A stretch of DNA of 64,000 bases. Source: Blastocystis sp. Blastoise. Its lineage: Eukaryota; Sar; Bigyra; Opalinata; Blastocystidae. Of the stretch, positions 24,679 through 39,482 are shown piece by piece. The first letter of the stretch is position 1. Each line of letters starts with the position of its first letter. Both the position numbers and the translations under genes were made by a program. Where the stretch lies: assembly GCA_039096225.1 (NCBI GenBank), contig JBBPEB010000009.1, forward strand, positions 1,143,001 to 1,207,000. The letters are read 5' to 3'. A model generated the notes under the pieces. It was not told where the DNA came from and searched no databases. It saw only the letters and a list, made by a program, of their open reading frames with translations.

Positions 24679-26359
24679 TCTAAATAATAAAAGAAATTAA
24701 AAAATAATGAATAATTAGAAATATATAATTATGAAATATTATTCTTTTACTGCTTCAAATTTCTTAATAATCGTAAATTATTGAAAAAACAACTTTTTCA
24801 TCAATTTATGATTATTTTGATTTATTGACTTGATTTTTAAGATAAATACTGATTTCAATTTATTTTTTGTTCATTCTTTTTATTCCCTTATTATTCATTT
24901 AGATTATATATATAATGAAAACTGTAATATTTTATTACATCAAGATTGTGCAATTCATAAGAATAGTATTAAAGTAGATTAAAATAAACAACTCATTGTC
25001 ATTCTTTGTTCAAATAGCTAATGCTAGAAGTTTATCCTATATTAATTATTAATCAGAATGTTTTGAATATTATTAATCTATATTAATTACGTCTGAAAAA
25101 CTTTCTTTATTCACATTTTGGTTTCTAATCTCCTTCATATGGTCTATCTGAACATCAATATATGTTCATAACTATTCAAATGACTATAATTCACATGAAT
25201 CACTTTTCTACATGATGATTATGTTGTTTCTTTTATTCATTTCAACTGTTTCCTATTTTTTTAAATATTTTCACATTTATTATATATGTATTATATTCAC
25301 AATATAGTTCTCTATTCATTCAATATTATTTCATAGTTTATTTTCCAAATAGAAAAACATTATTTATCATATTTCCTATATTAGTTATAATCTATAATAT
25401 AATTTTTATATTCTATACATATTTTTATCATTATAAAAAAAAATATTATTAATATTTTTTCAAGAAATATTATTATCTAGGATATAATTTTTATAGATGT
25501 AGATCTCTCTTTGAGAATATATAAAACAATATTAATTACACTAATATATTTTTTATTTAATAAATTAGCAAGTCTCAATAAAATAATAATATATTATTTA
25601 TCTCTATTATAAAAATTAATCACAACAACATTAATGTTTTCTTGTAAGGATTGATTATGAAATTATGATTAAATAGATTCAAGATTATAAAAAAAATTCT
25701 ACTATTGTTACTATTCTTTTTGCAATATTTATTCATTTTAATCTCTTTTTCATTATAAGTATAAATATAACTATTCATAAATTATTATTTATTCAACAGA
25801 AAAAAAGCAGAATTCAATAATCTATATAAATCAAGCATTTTGTCACTTTTCATGATACATAATATTCAAATATTTTACAAATGTTTATAGCAAACTTTCT
25901 ATGTAATGGAAAAATAAAATAGTTTTAAAAAGTAATAAGCCTTTTAATTCTTCCAGTATATAAACAAAACATCTCAATAAAAAGTTTTTTTTTATCTATT
26001 TTCATATAACAACTATTTGTATAAAAAGGAAACTATTATTCAACTGTATAGTATCATTCTAATCAATATTTTTTATATATAAATACAAATATTTCAGAAG
26101 AATGTTTAGTACACATCATAGAACAATAAATACACTAACAACAAAAAAAATACTCTATAATACAGAATACAGTATACTTGAAGCATTAAACAATAGTATA
26201 TTTATTAATTGCTATTATTCGATTAGTTTTCACTTAAACAAAACAAATATACATATAATTTATATAAACATTAATAAATAATAAAAATTAAAAGAATAAT
26301 TGATTTTTAAAAACATAAAAATATATATATATATAAAATAAATTAATTTAAAAAATTAT
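24679..26359. other. A+T-rich spacer of a duplicated unit
   Basis: No gene was recognised. A stretch near 25113-25170 (TTTTGGTTTCTAATCTCC..., then GGTCTATCTGAACATCAATA) is clearly related to 46083-46140 in the corresponding spacer of another unit. This supports segmental duplication of the whole unit. Confidence 0.6.
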
Positions 26360-28375
26360 TTAATTTACTTTTTTAAACTCATAATATACATGATTCTTCT
26401 GAATAAATGATGAGTCATCCAATTTCTGTTTATATGCATCAAATTCTTTATTTTTAATTGTATTACCTAAAAATATAAATAGATATAAATAGCTAAATAC
26501 GAATAATGTTAATCATAAACTCTTTCAACTTTGGAATTTTTCCAGTGATAATAAATTGGATAAGTTTTGATAAATGATCTTCATCATAAATATCTATAAA
26601 ATATATATTTTATTATATATTGAATATATATATACATATTATTAAGCTTCTTAAATTTTCAGTTTTATTTTCTTTTATACAATCAAATAACGTTTCTACT
26701 TCATACTTACTAATGTCTTTATATATATATAAACATAGAATGTATTATTTAGATATATTTATACAATTTGTTCCAATAATTGTGTCTATATATGAATTCG
26801 TACTATATTTATATTGAAGAATAGAAGTATCAGGATCATATATATAATCATCATCTGAACGAATTGATTCTAAAGAATAATAATATATATAAGTGAATAT
26901 AATAATAATATTATTATTAACATACCCCCTAATCGGATAATACTTGAAGATGGAAAATTATTATTATTTATATATTGAGATAAGTAACTAAAAAAATCAT
27001 TTCACCAGTAACTTTCAGAGCTTTCTATAGATACACATAATGTTTAAAAATTATTATTATATATTATTGAAATTATACATAAATATTCTTGATTTATAAT
27101 ATAAAATGTGTTATTTATATATATACAAGTCGTTATTGATTTTAAGTGAGGGAAATTGTTTGTATTAAATAATTTATAAAATGTAATATCTGGTATACCG
27201 TTGATTTCTAAATATAATATTTATATATAAATAAAAAATAGATATGTAATATATTAATGATATATATATTTAATAGTTATATTATATATATATATACGTA
27301 GAGTTAATTGAGTTGTATTTTGGAAACACCCTTTGAGAGTTAATTGATTTATAAAAGTCATAGTACAATCTAAAAATAATAGTAAAATGAATTAAATTAT
27401 TATTATTTATTATTTATATATATATAAACAATTACTTTCTATTCTAATAATAGAAACCTTAGGAATCAATTTCTCTAATATATTTTCAATGGCAGTTAAA
27501 TATTCAGTTGAAGAGTTTCCATTTATAGAAAGCACTATAAATGTATATATGTATATATGAGATTTATAAAATACCTTCAATTGTTAATTTATGAATAGTA
27601 TTAATTTTAATATCGTTAAAGATATTTGATATATTTTTTAAATATTCTATATTTATATTATCATTATTAACTATAGATATTATACAAAGAATAATAAAAA
27701 TATTAATATATTTATAAAAAATATACAATTAACAATTAAATCATTCAAATGTTGAAATATATCACTCTTCAAGAATCTTTCTAATGAACTATTTACATCA
27801 GTTTCAAATTCTTTACGATCTATGAATAAATAGTAGTATTTTATGTATATATATTATTGATCAACTATATTTATTTATTAAATAGAAATAAATACTTTTG
27901 AATATAATATCTAAATTATTAATATGTTGTTTATAATTTTTAAAACAATCTAATTTTTTAATGTTGTCAGAATTAGATGAAAAAACTAAAAAGAATATAT
28001 ATAATAATAATCACTTAAAAAGAGAAAATTCTTTTATATACTACATAGTTTATCAAAAGAAATTAGATTTTTCTCTAATAATTCTTTTAAATGTGGAAAA
28101 TTATAAATTAACTTGGCTATAAATATATAAATAATAATTTATATAAATAATATTATAAAAATAAATATATAAAAGCATATATATATATACTGCGTGCATC
28201 TAAAGAAATGATGTTAATATGAATTGAATATTTAAAAGCTATTTTTTCTAAACGAATAGCTATTCCTTCTTCTTGACCGTAATCAATTTTATTAATACGA
28301 ACAATATCAATCATAGACATTAATTTCAAAGGAAATAATAAATTAAAACTACTAATACCTATATAAACACGATAT

Positions 28376-28451
<76 letters not shown>

Positions 28452-28532
28452 TTTACTTATATCAATCTCATATTGGATAATATGTAATTTAGGGAAGCAT
28501 TCTTTCTTTATTGATGATAATTGGAATGATTC

Positions 28533-28567
<35 letters not shown>

Positions 28568-30217
28568 ATCATCATCATCATAAATAAGTTTAGTAACATT
28601 TGGAAATACACGAGTTGCCATTGTTTTCATAAATAAACTATAATCAATTTTTTCAGTCAATTCTTTAACTATAATATATTATAAATATTGATAATAATAA
28701 TTATAAATACTCCATTTCACACTTAATATACTTAAAGAATCAAAAACCCATTCTTCTAATGTTTTCAGAATAAAACTAGCTTTATATTTGGAATCATCAT
28801 CTAAGAATAAATAAATTACTTTATTTATATATTTATATACATAAACCTCTATCAATTTTTGAAATATTTAAATATGAAAATAGATGTAATAATTGAGATA
28901 TACCCCATTCTGAAGAGAATTTATCAATACTATTATATATAATTAAATATTTCATAAAATAATATAAAAATAATAAAATACATGAATGTTGTTTCTTTTT
29001 TATTATCTATATAAAATAGTCAATCATATGATTTTTAATAATATATACCACTATATTGAATTCTAACTCTATCTTCTTTTTTATTTTTATCATTTATTTG
29101 ATTTATTTCTACTTTTGAATAATCAGTTGTATATATAGCATCATCAGTAATATATTTATATAATTTAGGTATCTGACTCATTCTTCTTTTTCCATTATAA
29201 GAAATAATAAATTTATGGTTATGAATAGTACTTATATTTTCAGTGAAAATCTTATTATATTCAGTCACTTCTGAATTTGTATAATAATCATAATTTTCGG
29301 GATTTTTATCTTTATATTTGTTACTATAAAATAAACGATCATATTCTGTTGAATATTCATCACTATAGGGTTCTAATAATATTTCACTTTTCTTATAACT
29401 TGAAGTCACTATATATATTATTAATAATATCAATATATATATATATTTATACCAGTTATATATATATTCTCTATTGAAGGGAATATATCTTGAATACATG
29501 ATGGACATATATATTCTATTGGAATATTCGATGCATAATCATCTATATATATAAGAAGATATTCTATATATATATTATGACATACATTCTATAAAAACAT
29601 CAGCAACATTCATCATCTTGGTAAGTAATGACAAATTCAATAATTCATTTTTTCGTTGAGTATTTATTAAACCTATATATATATTATATTACATATAAAA
29701 ATAATAATAATAATAAAAACCTTTTATATTTATTCTTGTTCTATCTGAACTATGTAAGTCAATAGGCATATTTAGCTGGTTATCATCACCATATTGTTTA
29801 AATACACTATAATTATTCTCTTTCAAATAATTAAAAAATAACTTTTCTACATGAAATAATAAATCGTGTTGTTTTTTATTATCAATTGTAACTGAGTATT
29901 CAATAAATGTTTTATATATATCATAACTCTCTTTCAAATTTAATGAAAATATATCCACGTTATCTTCCATTAAAAACTGAATCACTTTGTCCATAGGATA
30001 ATATGGTATATCTATATAATAGCTACCATCATCATATTCCTCAGAGTGTTGAATAATATCACGAAAGGGTAATTGAGGATATTTCTCAATAAATTCTTTT
30101 GAAATCCATAATTTCGTCTCATCCTGGAATGTGAATAAATCTGAAAATAGAATAAATAGTTATAATATATATTTAAATACATTTGTCTTCTGTTAATTGA
30201 AAATCACTTGTTGACAT
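26360..30217 (-). CDS. BTB-solenoid family protein (family A)
   Basis: The start is the ATG at 30217 (MSTSDFQLTEDK), spliced by a ~40-nt intron into FTFQDETKLWISKEF, the T1-like BTB (DDGSYYIDIP, NVDIFSLNLKESYDIYK). Many short exons then encode strand-helix units, for example SLFMKTMATRVFPNVTKLIYD and CFPKLHIIQYEIDI. The last exon ends SSFIQKNHVYYEFKKVN with TAA at 26360-26362. The terminal FIQKNHV phrase is shared with the copies ending at 38778 and 46912 and marks one subfamily. One intron (28381-28449) is a pure TA tract. It is followed downstream by a TLDc-family gene. No disabling change was noticed, but not every junction was checked. Function is unknown; a BTB-containing leucine-rich-like adaptor is a reasonable guess. 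Confidence 0.7.
28381..28449. repeat. (TA)n microsatellite in an intron
   Basis: About 35 perfect TA repeats lie in an intron of the 26360-30217 gene, with a second shorter tract at about 28540-28565. Confidence 0.9.
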
Positions 30218-31130
30218 CACTTGAATTCAACTATAATAGCAATGTAATCCGATATTAATACGTTTTAACATATACTTTATTATATATACAATAAATAAAT
30301 ACTTTAGAAATGGTTATACTCTATTATAAACATAATAAATCATTAATAAAAGAACAAACAAAACTTGCAAATTGTTTAGAACAATCTTCATGAAAATAAA
30401 TAAAAAATGATTAGAGAATTATCAAAAGACCGCGATTATATTTTGTAAATTTTATTTTGTTGTATATGTCTCTTTAAGCAATATATGAGCATTTAAAATG
30501 TTCTTTTAGATCAATTCATGCAGTATAGCTTCGTATAAAGAAAAGGAAATATGGATATTATTGAAGTTTTGATTTTTTAATTTGATTTTCTTATTATTAT
30601 ACTTTTTCAAACGTTGATTTTATGCTCTACGAATTCAAAAATAATAGATAGATATGATGAAGTGACTCAAATAATGTTTCTATAATGTGAATGAAGTCAT
30701 TTTAAGATTAACTTACGAATTATTCAATACTTTTAATTAATATGATTTATATATATGAATACCTAGTTTATTTCATAATTAAGAACAGAAATATACCTTA
30801 GTTTAACCACATAAAAACGTATTTTGTAAAATATTTGATAGTAATATATAATAAAAATACTTTTTTGAGTATAATAGCAATCCTAAAATATAAATATCCA
30901 TTAAAAAGAATCACAGATACAATATTGACTGATATAAATAGATAAAACAATCAAACATGAATTTTAAAACTTGTGAATTCATTTGAGGGATTCAGTTTAC
31001 AACTGAAATTGTTTGAATAATTTTTATCATTTTATTATTGTCGAGTTTTTCATTCATATTCAATATTCAACACGTATTTCTTATTTTAAATGCAAATATC
31101 AGATATCTCTGTTATTAAAATAATAATATA
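30218..31130. promoter_or_regulatory. bidirectional spacer between two divergent solenoid genes
   Basis: About 0.9 kb separates the start codons of the genes at 30217 (minus) and 31131 (plus), so it must hold both promoters. No defined motif was recognised; it lacks long TA runs. Confidence 0.4.
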
Positions 31131-34100
31131 ATGTTTGAAGAAGAGATGCAAAAAACAAATTGTCATAAAAAACAAAGTATTTTTTCTATTCATACATACT
31201 AATCATAGATATATAATTTTTAAAGCGTTATTTATATTACAGGATGAATCAACAATCACAATTTCAAATTCTCTTCTACACAAATATCCTAATTCCATGT
31301 TTTCTTTGATATCTATGAATACTAATGATTTCATAGAAGGATAAAAATCTTATTACATTGATCTACCATGTTTATCAATACATAAAATGATCCCATTTAT
31401 GGAGAATGTAAAAATTCTTGATATTCTGCCTTTAGAAGATGTAATTTCAATTCATTCAGATATACATCATTTTTTTTTGAGATGAATCCTATGAAGATGA
31501 GATAAAAATATATACATTTCTTTGAGATTCTTTAAATAATTTTGTTGTGAATAATAATTGTGGACTGTATTTTATTTTACTAATATTTATAGAATAAATG
31601 AAAGTGATGAAATGAAAATAATAAGATTTCAACTCATTATTCATGGTATATTTATTTTATTTTATTATTATTATATATATGAATGTATAGATATCCTAAC
31701 AGAAGAGAGAAATCAATTATTCTATCAATATTCTCCATTATTTGATTTCTTTATTATTACAATTGTTACTTTAAAATGTATATTTATATAATATATATAT
31801 TATTAATATATATAGTTGATTTCTCTGAAGTTATCTCTTATAAGTATATATATCCTTCTAATTTACATGAATTATTTCCTTCTATGAATCAATATAAAAT
31901 AAATAGTATGAATATGTAATATAGTATTATATATATATAGTATCTTATTATCTTCAGAAAAAAACTATACAAATAGATTCTAAAGAATATGATAATAATA
32001 ATGAGTATCATTATAATGAATATAGTCGTAGTTATTTTTCACAACATTATCCTGAATCATTTGAAACATATATAAATGAACATGAAGAAATGGCTTTCAA
32101 TCATTCATTTATGAATATAGATGATAATAAAGAATATAATAAAGAAGATAATAAAGATGATAATAAAGAAAATAATAAAAAAGATAATAAAGAAGATAAT
32201 AAAGAAGAAATTATACCTTTAAATATAAATAATGAAATACACTCTTTGAAAGAAGAAGAAAAATCATATTTATATGATGAGATTGATGATGATTATTCCC
32301 GTGAATATAATGAGAAACAAAAAGAATTAGAGAAAAATGATGCTGGTATTAAAAAGAAAAAGAAAACAATTAGATATATTTTCTATTATATAAATAATGA
32401 AAATAGTAAATTATATCTATATATATCTTATTAATATATATATATATAGTTCGTGATATTTTGCATCCCATTTCAGAGTAATAATATAGACACTATTATT
32501 TATAATTCTATTTTAAATCTTTTTTGCTTTGTAACGATAATTTAAGTATATATATATAGATATTCAAGTGATGAATGCTATGAAATCTTTTATTATATAC
32601 TTAATCTGCCTATATGTAAACAAATACAAGAAATAAAAACAAAATGTATATATATAGAATTCTTATTATTATTATTATTATTATATAGCAAGACAAAAAG
32701 AAATAATAAATCCAGAAATGCATCCACTTTTAAAAGCATTAAAGAATGGAATATTTGATCATATTTATATATTTAATATTCTTAATTGTATATTTATATA
32801 TTTGTTTTAATAATAATACTGTTTATATTAAATCTATATATATTTAGTTATTCAAAATAAATTCTATTCAAAATATCAAACTTTAATTCAAGAGATCATA
32901 AGTACACATATTTTTGATAATGTTACAACTCTAGAAATTAATGGTATATATATATTCTATCTACAATTATATATTATTAATATATATATAGGTGATCATA
33001 CAGATCAATGTGATATCGAATTTCAAATCGAATTACTTCATTTCTTTACAAGAACTCATTTCCCAAAGTTATCTATATATGATCTTAGTAAATATTATTA
33101 TTGTTGTCCGTACGATATTCAATCCAGATTAGCCAAATATTTAGTACCCTATTCACTTTTAGAATTAATAGATATACTATATATAAAACATTCAAACTTA
33201 TATAAGAATACATTTCCTATAAATGTAGAATCATTAGAAACTATTTTTCAAGTGAAGAAACATCATGATATTACTATTCAATGTATATATATATATGATT
33301 ATAATTATGAATAATATTTAGCATATATATTAATTGATACATTTGATGAATTAGTGAAAAGAGTATTATTTTCAGGATTATTAATTGATTATGAGGTTTA
33401 TTTTGATTGTATATTGTTATATATATAAAAATATTATATATTATTTATTTATATAGTTGATGATATATCTAAAAGTTTCAGTGATTATTCACTTATTAAT
33501 TTGAGTGTATATCCTTCTAAATTCATTGATGTCGGTATATATTTATTTTATATATATTATTTATATTAAAACAATATATTCTTTATTGAAATACTATATT
33601 TATAATAAAATATTCAATATTTAAAACTTTATTGTTTAAATTAATATACATAGAAGCTAATGTTACAGATTATACTATATTGCACAGGATGGAATGTATA
33701 TATGAACGAATCAATTGTGATCATTTAGAAGCAATATCTATTCACTGTAATCATTTATTATTCTTTTCTTTATATATATATATATAGTAATTGATATTAT
33801 AGATGAAACAATAAATGAGTATTATAATGAATATATATCATTCTTATCAACATGTAATTATACTACTGTGAATAAATTAACAATAGGTATATGTAGCTAA
33901 ACTTATAAACAATGAATATTGATTATATATAGATAAACATCAATCTTATTTTTCATCATTTGAAACACCTAATTTACAATATACAAAGGAAATTAATGAT
34001 GTTTTTTATAAATTCTTCTGTTACTTACGAATAATATTCAATATATATATATTTCAGGTATAAATATTATTTTTATTCTTATTCAAAATATTAATTATAA

Positions 34101-35282
34101 TTTACATATATAGATTTTATTCTAGCAAAATATTTACTATTTTCAAAGGATACTATACAACTACATTTATGGTCTCATTTACAAGAATTATATCTTTATT
34201 TTAGTATAAAATATATGTGAATATCCATTCTATGATTACTGTTTATATATATATATAGATGATACTATAGAGAGTTTAAGTCTTACTCTATTTAATGAAC
34301 TTGATAAAAGACAATTAAATAACTTGAAAATAGTATCTATTCTATGTCCTTGTATATATACTATATTCTATTTTATACTAGAGTATTATAGTATTCTTAT
34401 AATATTTATTATTATTTTTATAATCTATATTTATATTATTCTTGTTTTTTAATTATATAAATCTAATAATTATATACTAAACTATATATATATATTTAAA
34501 TGTTTCAATTAATCAACTATATATTCTATTATTCTATATACTACTATTTAGGTTCTATTTCGTTTGATATGACTCATATATATACATTTATTGATTCATT
34601 CAAAAACGCTTCTTCTTCTTTTCAGAATCTTAATACGTTCAAAATATTAATTAAACCAATGTGTATATATATTTTAATTGAATTCATTATTCTATTTATA
34701 TACATATTTTACACATTTTTTCAATTTACAATTATTATTTATATTAATAAGTTATATATAATAGTAACTAGAATTCATCATGATTTTCCTATTCTATAGT
34801 TGGTGATAACACTATTGATATTCATCTACTTGAGTCATTTCCATCCTTCTCTTTCTATTTACATAAGCCAATTACTTCTATTATTATGTGTAAAGATATT
34901 TGTTGTTTTGGTAACTCCATTCATTCCTATGAAAACTATATATATACTCAATTAAACTCAAAGTATTCAAAGAATATTCAATACTTAGAAATATGTATTT
35001 TTATTATGATTTATATATATATGTTTGTAATGTACATTTTTTTTTAGTTATCGCAAATAGTTCAGTATTCACAAATATTGTACAGTTAGTAGTAAAAGAT
35101 ACATTTCCATTCTTGAAGAAAATCAAAATATATTTATGCTGTATATTTTTAATATAAAATTTATAATATATATAGCATCATTTGATTTCAATGAAGAAGT
35201 GATATTATTACAGTCGTATAATGATACTCATTTATTCTATTGTGAAATTATTCAATGTCGTTTACAAGATGATGATTATTAA
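31131..35282 (+). pseudogene. BTB-solenoid family gene with in-frame stop (family A)
   Basis: The proposed start is the ATG at 31131 (MFEEEMQKTNC), spliced via a short intron that contains TACTAATC into LFILQDESTITISN. It then reads KYPNSMFSLI... NDFIEG, followed by TAA at 31342-31344, and the same frame resumes with SYYIDLPCLSIHKM as in paralogues. The BTB reading frame is thus interrupted by one nonsense codon, and the sequence after about 31480 (poly-T run) is also hard to read. Downstream the solenoid exons look well kept: VISYKYIYPSNLHELFPSM, DDDYSREYNEKQKEL, LTILHRMECIYER-like units, ending LQDDDY with TAA at 35280-35282. At least six consecutive downstream introns interrupt codons after the first base. 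Either a recent pseudogene or a gene starting downstream. Introns here are mostly 50-120 nt. Confidence 0.65.
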
Positions 35283-35648
35283 AGTAATTATAAATAATTA
35301 TAAATATTTATTTATATGTATGATATTTATTTATGGGTTTATTAAGTTGTTAATGGATATTTTGTAGAAATTTATTGTAGTTATATTTGTTGTTTATAAA
35401 AAATATTATATGCAATTAATTCCAAAGATTTTTGTATAGAAATGTTATTTTGTAATTATAAATTTTTATTCATTCTAAACTATTCAGTAAAATAGATTAA
35501 AAATATTCATTAAAGACTATATTATATAAGATATGATTAAAAACTAAAAGAAAAACATATATATAAATATTATAATGGATATAAAACAAAGTATATATAT
35601 AAATGAATGTATATAAAAAGTGTGTTGCGAATATAAATATGCAACTAT
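35283..35648. other. A+T-rich convergent spacer
   Basis: The 3' ends of the solenoid gene (plus strand) and the TLDc gene (minus strand) face each other here. Nothing else was seen. Confidence 0.5.
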
Positions 35649-37231
35649 TTAAATATAAATTCTTCCCCAGACTTCATAATCTTCTACTGTAAAATCATTA
35701 ACAGAATTAGCATTATTAGTATTCACAAATAATGATGATTCTTGAGGAGTATTTATCTCTGCATAGCGTGTTGCATTACAATAAGAATTAGTATTACTAT
35801 GACATTGATCACATATCGTTATATCACCACCAGATCCAAATACTGGACCATATGAAGAATTACAATATATAGCTTTACTTCTATCACTATTTGTATAATC
35901 ATATTGAGCAGGAGGAATATTATGTTCATTACTTAATGTAAATAGAAACTCTTTAGAATAAGGTTTCCAACCTATATAAATGATATTGAATAATTAATAA
36001 AAAATAAATATACCAGTTGAACTATCCCAAATATTATCTGTATATCCTCCAAATATATTAATATTATTATTATGACCTTTATGTTTGATTATAGTCACTG
36101 TTTCTCCTTTATTATCACAATATTTATGGAATTCACTTACTTTATATTCATGTTCACTTGCTCTATATATATAAAATAATATAATATAATATAAATATAC
36201 CTAAATAACAATTTCCATTTCTTTTCTTTACCAAGCCAATTTACTAAAGGAGTTTCAAAACATTTCTTCTCAATTATTTTTGAGTTTATAAATACAGTTG
36301 GTTTTCCTATCATTGCTTCTTTCACAGCTTCCTTTCCTTGATCACCAAATAATTCAACCATTTCGTTCTCTAATAAATCCTTATTAATATCAATAATCTT
36401 TTCTTCTTCTATATCTATATATCCATTATTCACATATTCATTAATATATTCAATATATTCATATTTCTTATCAATATATAAACTATCTTCAATATTATTA
36501 TAATCAATAAATCCATTATCGTAATTTTTAACATAATTATTCCATAATCCATTCTTTATGAAATATTCTTTAATAATATCATTCTTATTTCCATTAATAA
36601 TCAAACTTATTTCATCTCCTTCTTCATATTTCTTCATCTTTCGATCTCTTCTTTCTCTACAATTGATTAATTCTATAGGAATTACTAAGCCACAAAATTC
36701 AAATAAATTCAATAATTCTAATTGTTCTTCATAAGAAAAATGATCAAAATCTACTTTCTTTCCATTCAAATAATCTAATAAATAATAAATAAAAGCATCA
36801 TTACCTCTATAATCAAGATATATAGATCCATCATTTGTTCTTTTTTCTTCTTCGCGTTGATCATCTATAAAAGAACCTTTCAAAGTATCTAAAACAGATT
36901 TCGATATTTGAAATACAGGACCTCTATTCGTAAACTGAATTAAATCATTATCATTATCATTATTATCATCCATATCCATCTTCATATCTTCATTATTATT
37001 CCTTTCATAAACACATTTCTTTTCAAATTCATTTCATTCGCCTTCCTTTTCAATACAATCATTTCCAATATGTTTAATAAGTCTATTAATCGATATTCCA
37101 GAATGTATTCCAAGATTCATTACTGATCCAAATACATTAACTACATCTTTCATCAATTCTTCATATATATTGATATCTTCCTTCAATCTATTGAATTTAT
37201 CAATATCAAATAACACCTTTTCTTTCACCAT
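35649..37231 (-). pseudogene. BTB-TLDc family gene with in-frame TGA (family B copy 3)
   Basis: Starts at the ATG at 37231 (MVKEKVLFDIDKF). The frame meets TGA at about 37034-37036 between KEGE and NEFEK, where copy 1 has a Ser codon. The same frame then continues without further stops through the acidic linker, the BTB (FTNRGPVFQISKS, DGSIYLDYRGND), the second BTB-like stretch (EISLIINGNKND, YIEYINEYVNNG) and TLDc in two more exons (WLGKEKKWKLLFR|ASEHEYK, INIFGGYTDNIW, VEDYEVWGRIYI), ending TAA at 35649-35651. Intron positions match copies 1 and 4. If TGA is a stop, only the helical leader is made from the first Met; an internal Met (near 36985) would give a BTB-TLDc protein without the leader. 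It follows the solenoid gene 38778-42750 in transcription order. Confidence 0.8.
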
Positions 37232-38777
37232 TAATGAAATAATGCCAATTAAATACAAATAGTTGTTTCCCCTGTTTATTTTAAATTTTTAAAATTTCTT
37301 TTATTTTTTCGTTATTCTATTATTATTCATACATAATAATTAATATTATATTAATATTCCATATGATCTACAAAAAAATGCTATTAGTTTCTTAAAATAA
37401 AAACTTCACTATGGATCTTTACCTCATTGATTACTTGAAATAAATAATTGAGTATTAGTTAGAAATATAGAGGATGCTGAAGACAGAGTGGTATGCTGAA
37501 TTAGTATATATCTCTTGATTATTTTTCATTTTGATTAATAAATCTCTTATTTTAAGTATATGAATTTTTATTTTTATTTATATGATATACACATATTTAT
37601 ATATACTAATTATTATTATCTAGAAATGAATAACTATATTTTCTTGTAATCATTCCTGATTTCGGACTGAATTTAATAGATTATTATTTATTTTTATATC
37701 ATATTTATGAAATATGTTTCTAATCCTCTAATAGTATCTCTTGTATTGTCTGTTGATACAATTATCTCACCTTTTTTCAGTCTCCTTTTCTTACTCTTCC
37801 ATTTCTATTTTTATTTATTCTATACAATAATTTTTTAATATCTAAAAATCATACTCATAATTATAGTATATACTATATTATCTATATATATGATGAATAA
37901 CAACTATTTTTTGATATTTTATTCAATAATATATTATTGGTAATAGAAATGTATATAGTTTATAAATGTTGCTTATATATCAATAGATACATATAACTAA
38001 ATATAATTTTATTTTACCTATAATTATCCGTAATTCTCAAATAATTTTCTATATTTAAAAATTATTAAATATATATATATTTTAATAAGAGTAAAATCAG
38101 GAAATATTTTTTATTCTCATTGTATTTTTTATAAAATATATTTCTTGTCAAAATAGAATAGTATTAGTATGCTTACATTCATTAGTATTTATATTTAATT
38201 ATATTTATATTAAAACTTCATTATAAACTATTATATATACTGAAAATGAAAAATATGTTTCAGTAAATAATATGTTTTTAAGTTCTTTAGAACACTTGTT
38301 GAAAAAATATTTTATTAAATATAAAAAAAGTTATATACAAAACATGAACAAAAGCAAAAACAAAAAAGAATTATTTATAGTCTTATAATATATAATAAAT
38401 TGTTTATCAAGAAAGTCATTAACTAATCTATTCTATAAAACTAATGTTAAAAACATTGTTAATATACTTGAAGATATCATTGTAATAATGACAATTCTGT
38501 AGAAATATTTATATAGTTTATACATAGTGAATACAAATTAATTCACAATATACACTAAATACTATAATATATATATCATTTATATATGTTACTAAAATAT
38601 ATATATTTTTTTTGAGTCACTAGTATTTTCTTATTTTGAAATAAAACAAGAAACGATATACTTAATATATATTTATATATATACTTTATAACATTACTAA
38701 AAAAAACATGAAAAAACATGAAAAAAAGTAAAAATAAATAAATAATAAAAGATATAAAAATGGTATATACAAGAGAA
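37232..38777. other. A+T-rich spacer of a duplicated unit
   Basis: It holds the same position within the unit as 24679-26359 and 45605-46911. No gene was recognised. Confidence 0.5.
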
Positions 38778-39451
38778 TTAATAAAATGTATCAAATTCAT
38801 AACTAACATGATTTTCCTGAATAAATAAAGAATCACTCAATTGTTGTTTATACATAATAATTTGTTCATCTGAAATGTCTTTATCTATATAATATAATAA
38901 TATGAGATATAAATGATTATATGCATACTGATATTCATAATACACTCTTCTAATTGAGGAATCTTTCCAGTAGTAATAAAATCAATTAGTTTCGATAATT
39001 GTTCCTCATCATAAATATCTATAACAAAGAAATATTATTTAGAAAAATTATATATGAATACATATTATTAGATATGTTAGATTTTGAGCTTTATTATCAT
39101 TTATACAATTAAATAACTCTTGTATCTCAGATTTACTAATCTCTTCATCTATATATACATAATATGTTGTTATATATATATATATACCTTTTGTTCCATA
39201 AAATGCACCCATAAATGAATTACTATTATATTTAAATCGGAAAATTGAATTATTTGGATCATAAATATACTCAGTAATCCAATAATGATCTATAGAAATA
39301 TAATATATATGAATATAAATAGAATTAATATTATTATTTATGACATACCACCTAATTGAACAATACTTGAAGATGGAAAGTTATTATTATTCATAAAAGT
39401 ATAAAATGTTTTAATAAAAGAACTCCGCCATCTGTCTACACGAGAACCATC

Positions 39452-39482
<31 letters not shown>

